Below, piece after piece: positions 36,420 to 46,071 of a stretch of 64,000 nt of DNA. A model generated the notes under the pieces. The model was not told the origin of the DNA. It searched no databases and saw only the letters and a list, made by a program, of their open reading frames with translations. The translations under genes were made by a program, and so were the position numbers. Source of the stretch: Chamaecrista fasciculata (Eukaryota > Streptophyta > Magnoliopsida > Fabales > Fabaceae); contig QANZ01055341.1 of NCBI GenBank assembly GCA_003254925.1, positions 24,533 through 88,532 on the forward strand. Reading direction: 5' to 3'. Within the stretch, counting starts at the first letter, position 1; each line of letters starts with the position of its first letter.

Positions 36420-36964
36420 TATAAACCTCTAACTCTTTTTATAGTTTTCTTAACAATTTATCCAAATAAAATATATTCTATATGTCATTTTTTTATTTTA
36501 ATAACAAAAACTTATTTAGACAATACAAATTGATTTTTGAATTTAAAATTAACATTAAATAATCATTTTTGAATAGCAAAACGCCTCCCTTAATCAGCAT
36601 CTGTCTGAGTTCTAATAATATAACTGGTCTCCACGATGGCTTGATCAAATATATTAAAAAAATGTTGCATTGAAATGATTTAATGAAGTTTAAATATATA
36701 GAACATTATCAATTTGAGTTTGTAGGACGATATAATTTATGGTGATTTCTGCCAAGCCACTCCAAGAAATTCAAATTGGCTTAAACATCGCATAAGACAA
36801 AACATGCTTATTGAAATCTAAGCACAACTTATACCAAATATGAAGAATATATAAAGAGCAACAAAATTGTTTTGGATAATAAAATCTAGGACAAATTATA
36901 TAAAAGATATATGTGGTTTAGTCTGTTTGTACTTAATTACGTAACATGTTGTTCAAAAGTTTTA

Positions 36965-37560
36965 AACTTTTAATTAAGATCGAGATCTTAGATCGTAAGA
37001 TCGTATAAGATCAAGATCTTAATAAGGTCAACCTTGCCGGATCGTATAGAAGATCGTATTTAGTTAGGATCAGACAAAGATCGCAATTTTCTAGTTAAGA
37101 TCGTAGGATCGTACGATCCATACGATCTGAGACAAAAAAATTTTTTTGGGCCCAAAACGCAATGTTTTATACATTTTTGTTTTTTGTTTTTAATTTTCTG
37201 GCCCAAAACGCATAAGTGAGGCAAATTTAGGGTTTTCCTTTCACAAATCACATTTATCTTTTCACTTTTCACAGTCTCTCATATTCTCCGTCGTTTCCTT
37301 TCACATTTATCTATAGAATCAAAGTTATATATATATTGGTTTTTATATTTATTTGTAAGATATTTGACACAACAAAGATGTAAATATACCATAAAAATAA
37401 AATTTTTAGACATATTTAGAATAAATATAAATTGTTTATATCTTACGATCCTAATTGTTAAGATCTTACGATCCTAATTTTTTTGTGCGAAAAAAAAGTT
37501 AGGATCTTACGATCCTCGATTCGATTTTACGATTCGATCTATTTTTTTTCCGCTCTGATC
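36965..37560. repeat. GATC-rich palindromic foldback element
   Basis: The left arm (36970-37135) and right arm (37440-37560) are dense in GATC, with words such as 'aagatcgtaagatc', 'taggatcgtacgatcc' and 'gttaagatcttacgatcc'. The arms are inverted relative to each other around an AT-rich centre. Family unknown; ends not fixed. Confidence 0.5.
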
Positions 37561-37564
37561 TTTA

Positions 37565-37990
37565 TTAAGATCTTGTGGTTTGCACCGTTAACATTTTAAA
37601 ACCTTGTGATTTTTTTCCGTCATTTTTAACGGCACATATATCACATGCCACGCACATGACTCACTTAAAAAAAATCAAATTTTCCCGATTTCTACAGCCA
37701 ATTTAGTCCCTACATACTGATACACTCAAGAGGAAGAAAAGCAAAATGGAAAGGCAGAAAAAGGACTAGAATGAAAGAATGCAAAACTATTTCAGACTAG
37801 AATCAAATTTTCCCGATTTCTACAGCCAATTGCGCCCGCAATATTGCTGTTGCGGTGGTGCCCGCAACCCACATCAGACCGTAACGACTACACCGCAACA
37901 GTCGCAACCTATATTGCAAGTTTGCAACACCCGCAACCGCAGTAAACGCAACGCAACCGCATCTGCAACCGCAACCGCAATTTGCAACCA
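37565..37990. repeat. MULE-arm fragment and GCAAC-rich cluster
   Basis: 37565-37690 resembles an inner arm of the GGGTAAA-type MULEs ('cttgtggtttgcaccgttaa'). The phrase 'aaattttcccgatttctaca' is doubled at 37678 and 37806. 37835-37990 has more than ten GCAAC/GTTGC words ('aaccgcaaccgcaatttgca'), probably a hAT-like end. Confidence 0.4.
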
Positions 37991-39150
37991 TGATTCATAC
38001 CATAATAATATTTCTTCTCATAATAATCAGCACCACCAAACATGACCTTCCTTCCCATGAGTCAACGTTCTGCAATTTTCATGTATGGAGAGAACAAGAG
38101 ACATGACTACGTTCAATTCAAAAAATCCCCAACCAGAACACTTGAGGTGGTGCCTAAGTTATATTTGAGTTTGAGTTTTTTTTTTGTTAGAAAAAGTTGA
38201 GGTGAGTTGGGTCCCAAGGGCTCACCAAGACCAGAGCATGCTTTCAGGCTCTATGAGCACTTACAGAGGTACTTACATATCGCCTACCAACACAGTCCTC
38301 ACATCGGCCAAAGTCATAAAATTGAGTTAGGGTCAGAGTTTGTGTTGGAGTTTGAGTTTTGTTGTTGCATCTTTAAGATTTTTTGGACAAAGGTCATAAC
38401 TTCAAGTAACGATGATTTTCTTTATCATCAAGACATAATAGAAATCATCATATGGCTTTAGTTTCACTCTTGCATTTTTCATTCTACAATTGAGATCTTG
38501 ACATTTGAATGTTCCAATAGGAAGTCGATCAATTTGATACATAATGTTCATACATCTGCAGATTGCAATGAGGATAAATGATTGAAGTCATTAAGTCAAA
38601 ATCATGTGATGTGTAACTAAAAAAACTCAAAAACAATTTTTATAAAGTAAAACTACTTGATGACAATTTAAAACTAAATATTGGAAACTAAGGTATTTCA
38701 AAAAAATTATTACACAAAAGGAAGATCATACCTATAATTTGAGTCTCCCTGTCTTCTCAATTTCTGTTTAGACAACACTGTTATACTTATAGCTCTCATA
38801 TATTCTTGATGTTATGTAAAGGTATCTTGACTACTTGAATGTATTTCGTGAGTACTTGGTGTAATCTAGGTGTTTTTTATACTTGATCATAATCACATTG
38901 ATTATAAGGTGAATTTATTCTCATTCAATATTTAAGTCTGTATTGTAAAGTTCAATGTTTCATGTGAATAGTTGTTGCAAATTGATTTTTATCTTCATGT
39001 AACAATGGTCAAGTCCTTAAACCACGTGACCTCACATTAATTATAAGTTGACTTTTATCATAATCTTAATTTTAAATTGTTCGTATTAGATGTTTCACGT
39101 GATTGTTTGTTACAAATTGATCATTCAACTTAATGTAATAATGAAGAAGA

Positions 39151-39274
39151 TTGGATCTCGTAAAATTACATTGATTGTAGATTGGATCTCGTAAAATCAC
39201 ATTCATTGCATGTTGGATCTCATAAAATCATATTGATTGCATGTTGGATCTCGTAAAATCACATTGATTGCAAG
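39151..39274 (+). repeat. Four tandem 31-bp repeats
   Basis: Copies of a 31-bp unit start at 39151, 39182, 39213 and 39244 with 'ttggatctcgtaaaatcaca'. The unit is single in other R1 copies (e.g. 2156), so this is a local expansion. Confidence 0.85.
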
Positions 39275-39640
39275 GTATCTTAATTGTGATATTTGTCTTT
39301 TTTCTTTTTTTATGAACTTTTATATTGTTAATATATCAAACTCGTATAGTTGTTTCACGTGAATGGTGTATTACAAATTAACTATTTAACATTATGTAAT
39401 GATGATCAAGAGTATTATTAACCTTATAATAACTTACATTATCATTTTCATGTAACAATATTGAGCTTGCAAAACTCATGATCTCACATTGATCACGAGG
39501 TAAGCTCAACCTTAGGCTCACTTTTATATTATTTTTTTTCTATCAAAGTTGTGTAGATAATTGTTTCACATTATTTGTTTAGAACTTAACCGATCAACTT
39601 TTTGCAATAATTATTAATTCCAATGCCATCGAAATTCTTA

Positions 39641-40007
39641 ACAATAAATTCGGACATGGCAAGTAATGTTTTAACCCAAAACTTTTATATTTGTATCAAT
39701 TGTATCTTAAAATTTTTAAATTTTATGTCAATTATACCTAAAAGATGTTGACACCAACATTTTTCTTTAAGAATTTCAACAATGTTAGACCTTAAAATAC
39801 AATTGAGTCAAATCAAATATAAAATTTAAAAGGTAAATGTAATGCTAATAAAAAAAAGAAATTAAAGTTTGATCATCCCTCAATTATTAATATTTTTTAG
39901 TTATTAAATATTATATATATTACTACATTATACATATATATTAATATATATTAAAATAAATAATTATTTATCTTGTACCAAGTTGTGGGTATTAGGTATA
40001 AGGTATG
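39641..40007. other. AT-rich non-coding sequence
   Basis: Apart from TA-rich simple sequence (39910-39960) I see nothing. Confidence 0.4.
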
Positions 40008-40372
40008 ATGCTATGAAACATATATACTGACGTACACGGACACTGGACACAATACGGGCACGGAAACTCTGACATGTCAAATTCTCAAAATTATACGACA
40101 CGACATAACATATATTTATATATATAATAAATAATTAAATATCCATAAATTTTGATGAAAATTTTTAAAATTTTAATATTTATTCATATTACATGTCATA
40201 TATATGTGTTATTATTTTTTATTATTTTTCATGTTAATGTTACAAAAAAAAATTGATTTTATATTCTAAAACTTATAAATAATGTGTCATATGAGTGTTG
40301 TACGGGTGTCGAACACGGACACATATTTGATACGGCGACACACCTTCAATTTGAAGTATCCATGTAGGTATA
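40008..40372 (-). mobile_element. MITE of the GTGTC family (copy b, inverted)
   Basis: Reverse-complement relative of 12738-13062: shares 'ctgacatgtcaaattctcaa' style and 'aaaattgattttatattct' internal sequence, with GTGTC/GACAC-rich ends. Ends approximate. Confidence 0.5.
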
Positions 40373-40733
40373 ATGCATTTTTTTCAATTTAGATAGAGTT
40401 AGAGTATAGGATATTTCAAACAAATGAGGATGTAAATAGTGAAGAAATTAAAAATGGAATACATATATGTCCATTGTCATTTATATACCCATACCTACCT
40501 ATATTATCTAAGATCACAAGGTGATAGTTAATGTTGTCAAAATTGTTTTTTCAAATAAATCCGGAAAGAGAGGTATAAACACATAATGTAAACTCGTATC
40601 GTAAAATCAAAAGAGCTTACATACATAAAAAAAATAATCTATAAAAACATATAAATATTAAACCTTTGAAAAAAATTAATATTTAGCACTAAATTGAAAC
40701 AAAAAGAGGAAAATAAAAAGTAAATAAAAAAAG

Positions 40734-40893
40734 ATAAAATCTAAATGAAGTAGAAGGATAGAAAGGTCAATAAACACACAGAAAGAGAAAAATTTGAATA
40801 GATAAGATATGAAAGTTGACCAGCTCCTTCTTCACAATAAAATCTAAATGAAGTAGAAGGATAGAAAGGTCAATAAACACACAGAAAGAGAAA
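40734..40893 (+). repeat. Direct duplication of about 62 bp, period 99
   Basis: 'taaaatctaaatgaagtaga' and the following 40 bp occur at 40735 and again at 40834, separated by about 37 bp. Confidence 0.8.
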
Positions 40894-41092
40894 AATTAAT
40901 ATATAGTACTAACTCGCTTGAATTGATTATGAATGCATGATTTTTTATTGAGTTGCAACGAGTCTACACAATTCCATTCAAGTCAAGCTTATTTACGATT
41001 TTAATTTCACTGAAAAGTGACCAGAATTGCAGATGTAAAAACAATAATTTGTATGTTTCTACGAGTTGAGACTTGAGACATATTTTTTACAA

Positions 41093-41601
41093 CACTTAAT
41101 GATAGTACAAGAAACTAGAGAATTGGGGACAACAAAACAAGCAATTCACCATCAAAACATTTTGGTGGCCAGGTGACACATAAGTCGTCACGCATAACCT
41201 TGTCTCAAAAGGTCTTTGTTGACAATAATCATTGTTGCCACTAAATATAGACCTATGGTGACAACTATTGTCACCTCTATAAGTTACCAAAAACAATTTC
41301 AAAATTAAGATGCGCAAACCATGACTAACATTTGGTGGCAACATTCACTTAATGCCTTTTATGGCATCATAAAATGTCGATACTAAAAGGTTCCTTTTGA
41401 TGGTGACAAATTGTCACCAAATAAAGCAACTTTTTTTTTTGTCAATTTAAAGTGCTTTTAGTGGTGACAACACGTTACCATTGAAAGTTCTTTTAGTGGC
41501 GAGAAATTGTTGCCACTGAAAAACTTTTATGTGGCGACCATTTGTCTCCACAAAAGGGTCTTTCAATGGGAACTAATTGTGGTCAATTTTTCTATTTAGT
41601 G
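41093..41601. mobile_element. CACTA-like element with subterminal GTGGCGACAA repeats
   Basis: Many copies, both orientations, of GGTGACAA/TTGTCACC and GTGGCGA/TTGCCACT, the pattern of CACTA subterminal repeats. The right end, read on the minus strand, starts CACTAAATAGAAAAATTGAC. The left end (CACTTAATG, 41093) is a weaker match and no 3-bp duplication is clear. Confidence 0.5.
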
Positions 41602-43364
41602 TCAATTTTTGTTGTATTTAATTTTCTTTTCCACTTTAGACCAATACTACATAACTCGAATCAATTCTCAAACTAAGACTTTAGGCAAAAAATGCTTAAA
41701 ATTAGGACAAACTAAAGTTGTTCCACCAACTTTAACTAATAGAAAGGACAAAATTTATTGAATAAATAATTTATTAAGAAATTAAATTGAGGGAGTTACA
41801 CTTTAGATTATTAAATTATATACTTATAATAATATGTGAAATATCATCACAACAGTCTAAATTCAAGTTCAGAAACAGAGTACAATTCCTCTTGTTATGT
41901 GCCATGATATTCGCATCAACCACTATAAGACAAAATGATAAGCTCTTCAATGAAATTTAAAAGGGTTAGCACAACTGATTGAAATTTTTCTTCTGAAATG
42001 TGTCAAATGGAATGATCACTTATAATTATGAAAGGTAGTTATTTGATGCAAAAGCCATAAAAAAATAATAAGAATCATAAGGAATCAATAATATATCTGA
42101 TTATAGATTTTGGCTGTATTTCAGATTATGATGATTCACTTCAACATGTATGATTGGCATTCTGACGAGTACATTGCACCTTATAGTTGTATATAATTAT
42201 ATATACATTGCTCTTTCCCATGTGATTCTCATAGCATTTTTAATTTTGGAGAATTATAAAGTTATTTTATTTAGCTCCTTATCTTTGCAATAATTGTACT
42301 TTGATTTCTTAAAATCATTAAATTAAAAGAACAATTAATCATTTTGATTAAATTGACTTAAGTTCGAAACTTCTTAGTTGCACATGTAGTTATGCCATTC
42401 ATACTTCCAGTTTCAGTGTTCTTAGATGTTCTGCAATCAAATATTGACATCTCACACAAATTTTATAAGAAAGATTCTATGAAAGAACTTTATTCGGATA
42501 AAATCATGGGAATAATAATGTTAAAAAATACAATTTTATGTGATCTATCAAGATGTTAACTATCAATCCATATTGTCTTTTAATGTCATAATTATTTATA
42601 TTTTAATAAATAAGTGATCAAATTAAACTCAATTATAATTTATAATTTAATTATAATTAAGTTTCATCTCAACCAAATTATATGAAAATATTTTAGCAAT
42701 TTTTTTTATATGACCACAAAATATTTGTACTGATCTGTTTTATAATATAGACAAAAATTAATCCTTGTATAAGTCGAAAAGTCTCCCACAAAATATGTGT
42801 CTTTATCAAAATCTGAACTCAAGAGATTTTTGTCTATAAGTTTTGAAGTATTTAGCTTAAAATGAAACTATTATCATCATCATTTCAATTATAGTGATAT
42901 TCTTGCAAGTTTCTCACTTGCATTCTTCATGTTCAATAATAGCTAACAATTTTGAGAATGCATTTGGTCTCTATTTTTTTTAGTGCGTGTTAGAGAGATA
43001 AAAGAAGAGATAGAGAGAGAAAGTATCAGTCCCACAAAATAATCAATGCACAATGAATGCAAAGTGTAGGAATGCAAAAGATCCACTTCCCTCTTGCACC
43101 AAGCACTTCATTGGCACCATTGGTAATCTCTCCATATTTGTCTCATAACTCAGAAGAATGAAGAATAAAAGAATAAGATAACAGATATGATTTAAATCTA
43201 AATATCTTGATATCGTATATCACTATATACGATTTTGACCCTCTATGGTAATATAATATTTTTTATATGATATTTTAAAATATTAATACTAATAATACTA
43301 ACTGTTTATATAACTTTTCTTTCATAACTTCCTGAATCAAAAAATATAAAAACTCTCAAGTTCG
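41602..43364. other. AT-rich non-coding region
   Basis: No gene, element end or repeat copy recognised. The first 80 bp resemble 4010-4060 weakly. Confidence 0.45.
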
Positions 43365-43490
43365 ATTCCTAAAGTCTACATTGTTGGGAGGGTTCTGGCT
43401 ATTTCGTCTCTGAGGCCCGAATGAGATCAGTCTTCGCTTAGACCCTTACACGGATAGACGGGGGATAACCATGACTTAACCGAAAAAATA
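43365..43490 (+). mobile_element. SINE-like fragment
   Basis: 'caagttcgattcct' (B-box-like) followed by GC-rich 'gtctctgaggcccgaatgag' and 'cacggatagacgggggataa', unlike the AT-rich surroundings. Resembles 3' parts of plant SINEs. No tRNA cloverleaf. Confidence 0.4.
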
Positions 43491-43920
43491 TAAAAACCAA
43501 TGGTCTGTTTGATTTCTATTTTTAAAAATAACTTTTTAAAATTATTTTAGGAGTTCAAAACATCTCTCAGTAACTTTTTATTTTATAAATTTTTATAATA
43601 ATATTTTAAATTTTAAATTTTAAAATAAAAAAATAAAACAATGTCATCAAACAGTTTTTTTTTTTTTTTTTTTTTTNAAAAAAAAATTATCTATTTTCTA
43701 GAATTTAAAATTTAAAATAAGAACATGCAAAACCACACGATATTAAATAGCTCTTCTATTTAATCCAAATCCAAATTCATCTTAAAGAATTGGGGTTAAG
43801 TGCTCATCACATGGAGACGTGGCATTTTCAGTGTACGGCACTCTGTTTTCTTCTCTGGCTGGATATGATTTCAACGATACAATAAATAAAGAGTCTTCTC
43901 TTCTTTTCTTTTTTTTTAAA

Positions 43921-44377
43921 GGGTAAATTACACTTTGGTACCCTGTAGTTTAGTCCTATTTCACTTTGATACTTTGTGATTTAAAAAGTGACACTTTAGT
44001 ACCCTGTGATATTTTCCGTTAATACTTTGTACCATGTGGTATTTTCCGTTAACACTTTGGTGCTCTTTGGAGCTATTTTATAATTTTAACCATAAAAATT
44101 TTGCAAAAATTATATATTAACCCTAATATTTTCAAAAAATTATAAATAGATCCTGATTACATATTATCTAGGAACTAAAATAAAAATTTTTAAAAAATTT
44201 TAGGGTCAAAATGTAATTTTTGTAAAATTTATTATGGTTAAAATTAGAAAACAGCTCCAAAAGGGTACCAAATTGTTAACGGAGAATACCACATGGTATC
44301 AAAGTGTCAATTTTTAAACCACAGAATACCAAAGTGAAATATGATCAAACTACAAGGTACCAAAGTGTAATTTACCT
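43921..44377. mobile_element. Foldback MULE immediately upstream of SAUR
   Basis: Termini GGGTAAATTACACTTTGGTA and TACCAAAGTGTAATTTACCT (last base changed). Exact 9-bp duplication TTTTTTAAA (43912-43920 and 44378-44386). Same family as 58267-58636. The right end is 412 bp from the SAUR start codon. Confidence 0.9.
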
Positions 44378-44503
44378 TTTTTTAAATAAAGAGTCTTCTT
44401 TTTGAACCGGTCCAATTGAGTTGTATACTAATAAAAGGATAGACGGAAGTGATATTGAGCTTAATGAGGTAAGCCATGTGAGTGTTATCATGAATTTCAG
44501 TAA

Positions 44504-44512
44504 GTGGGTCCC
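44504..44512 (+). promoter_or_regulatory. TCP-type binding site upstream of SAUR
   Basis: GTGGGTCCC matches the TCP transcription factor consensus (GTGGGNCC) and sits about 107 bp upstream of the TATA box. TCP factors are known regulators of growth genes, including SAURs. A TGTCAC hexamer near 44575 only weakly resembles an auxin response element (TGTCTC). A site match alone does not prove use. Confidence 0.35.
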
Positions 44513-44610
44513 ATCTATCTTGGCAGCCAACCCACCTATTTTGACCTCTTTTGCCAATTCATGGCTGCCCACTCTGTCACAACTCATGAAGCAAGAATCT
44601 ACAACAACAC

Positions 44611-44617
44611 TATAAAT
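44611..44617 (+). promoter_or_regulatory. TATA box of the SAUR gene
   Basis: TATAAAT lies 179 bp upstream of the SAUR ATG. It is followed by a CA-rich stretch suited to transcription start at about 44640, which would give a 5' leader of about 150 nt without upstream exons. Inferred from position and match only. Confidence 0.6.
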
Positions 44618-44789
44618 TCAAACACAAGCCTAACACCTTCATCATCCAATCAAACACACACAAAAATCTTTTGACACATTTCCAAGAAATAGCCAAAACA
44701 TTCATTCATTCCAACTCTAGCTTTTAGAGAATTAGAGTTTACTTACATATTTCTCTTGTTCATTCACATTTTGGGTCTGTGTGATCATC

Positions 44790-45083
44790 ATGGGTATTCG
44801 TCTTCCTTCCATGGTTCTTGGAGCAAAGCAAGTGCTGAAGTTGCAGAATCTACATAGCAGAAATCAGTCAAATGTTCCCAAAGGCCATATAGCAGTGTAT
44901 GTTGGAGAGTTTCAAAGGAAGAGATTTGTGGTTCCAATATCATACTTAAACCATCCTTCATTTCTTGACCTGTTAGACAGAGCTGAGGAAGAATTTGGCT
45001 TTAACCATCCAATGGGTGGCCTCACAATCCCTTGCAAAGAAGATGCATTCATCAATCTGACCTCTCAACTGCGAGATTCATAA
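44790..45083 (+). CDS. SAUR family auxin-responsive protein (97 aa, single exon)
   Basis: Intronless 97-residue protein. The start is the ATG in 'catcATGGGTATTCG', which gives the MGIRLPS N-terminus typical of one SAUR subgroup; an in-frame GTG nine bases upstream is not a plausible plant start. The SAUR core spans about residues 31-93: [12 protein letters not shown], then [14 protein letters not shown], then [21 protein letters not shown] and a final helix. Length and intron absence fit the family. SAURs of this type are early auxin-induced regulators of cell expansion; characterised members inhibit PP2C-D phosphatases and so activate plasma-membrane H+-ATPase. That role is family knowledge, not visible here. 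A TATA box lies at 44611 and a TCP-type site at 44504. A foldback MULE ends at 44377. The gene is convergent with MRL1 downstream. Confidence 0.96.
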   Translation: MGIRLPSMVLGAKQVLKLQNLHSRNQSNVPKGHIAVYVGEFQRKRFVVPISYLNHPSFLDLLDRAEEEFGFNHPMGGLTIPCKEDAFINLTSQLRDS

Positions 45084-45183
45084 AAAGAGAGATTAACAGG
45101 AGCAATTTTTTATGACTCAATCAATCCCCTTTTTCTTCCCACTATGTGGGTTTTTTTTTCTTCTAACTTCAGTCTTCTGACAG

Positions 45184-45198
45184 ATAGAAGAAGCTGTA
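45184..45198 (+). promoter_or_regulatory. DST-like motif in SAUR 3' UTR
   Basis: The 3' region about 100 nt after the stop has ATAGA followed eight bases later by GTA. This resembles part of the DST mRNA-instability element described for SAUR transcripts. The upstream GGA box is missing, so this is a weak match. Confidence 0.2.
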
Positions 45199-46046
45199 TT
45201 TTATTGTACAATATTCTTTTTTTTTTTTCTTGAATCTGTCAAGTATCAACTGTCAGCCATAGCAAAATGGGGACACCATTTACAAAATGTAACTTTCTGC
45301 ATTCCTTATTCATCTATAAAATGTAACTGATCTTTTAATTTTCTTTCCCAAATTAAGAGATCAGTTAGTTGAAAATATAGAGTTGCAATCCCTGTAATTT
45401 TTAGTTCAAAGACTGGAAAACATAGTGATCATAATAATATCTGGAGAATCTTAAGGTATAGTGAACTGTTTGATTGAAATCTAAACTAATAGGAATCAGA
45501 CATTACTTTACTTTTCCTCTTAATTCCATTCCATACCCTCTAAGGGCCAAAGCTGGCTCAGATTAGATGACGGATTTCATAAATTTCATATCAAAATCAT
45601 CTTAGATAATACCTTTGCTGAGTTTATACTTTACAGTTTACATCTAGAGAGCTCTAGACAGAAACACCTGTAGCAATAGCATATACATATACAACATCAG
45701 TGTCTCTATAATGATACATTTATATAATAATCCGCATTGCAAGGGCCTTGGCAGATAGATAGCTGCTGGCAATCACCAGAGAAAGGGACACCATTGACAT
45801 ATACATCTACGGTTGTAGACGTTGTTCATCAAAGTGATCCTACCATTCTCTAATCTTATAGCTTCAATGGCCTAAAAGCATATAAGATTTTGTCTGCTTT
45901 CGTCGGTTTGCATCACTCTAGGAATATACCATTAGGATGAAGGAGCTATCAACTTCAAGTAACAAAATATTTAGGTTGGTGGCAGGATTAGGAAGCCTGG
46001 GCTAAGGCAAAAATGGGATAACCATGTTGTATTCTGCTTGGAATTA

Positions 46047-46069
46047 TATATATATATATATATATATAT
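46047..46069 (+). repeat. (TA)n microsatellite just past the MRL1 stop
   Basis: A run of TA dinucleotides starts 3 bp beyond the MRL1 stop codon in gene orientation, so it lies at the start of the 3' UTR. Confidence 0.8.
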
Positions 46070-46071
46070 CC

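Larger units (their letters stand above)
36420..39640 (+). repeat. Reiterated block, copy 7
   Basis: 'caatttatccaaataaaata' (36451) and 'gatggcttgatcaaatata' (36636) match 25131-25350. The R1 core is at about 38040-39610. Large insertions at 36965-37990 and about 38165-38350 split it. Its R1 reading frame is broken by stops. Confidence 0.72.
45084..46071. other. Convergent intergenic region between SAUR and MRL1
   Basis: About 1 kb holding the 3' regions of the two convergent genes. It contains T-rich runs near 45150-45230 and no coding signal. No transposon ends were recognised. Confidence 0.6.

Noticed and set aside
39151..39274. CRISPR-like regularly spaced repeat
   Set aside because: Plain 31-bp head-to-tail repeats without spacers, in a plant genome.
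1..41000. The reiterated block as a single autonomous transposon family
   Set aside because: All copies share one orientation, have no common termini or target duplications, and show no transposase or reverse transcriptase; tandem duplication fits better, though a genome search is needed.
43365..43490. tRNA gene
   Set aside because: A B-box-like GTTCGATTCC is present, but no acceptor stem or anticodon arm can be formed; SINE-like fragment instead.
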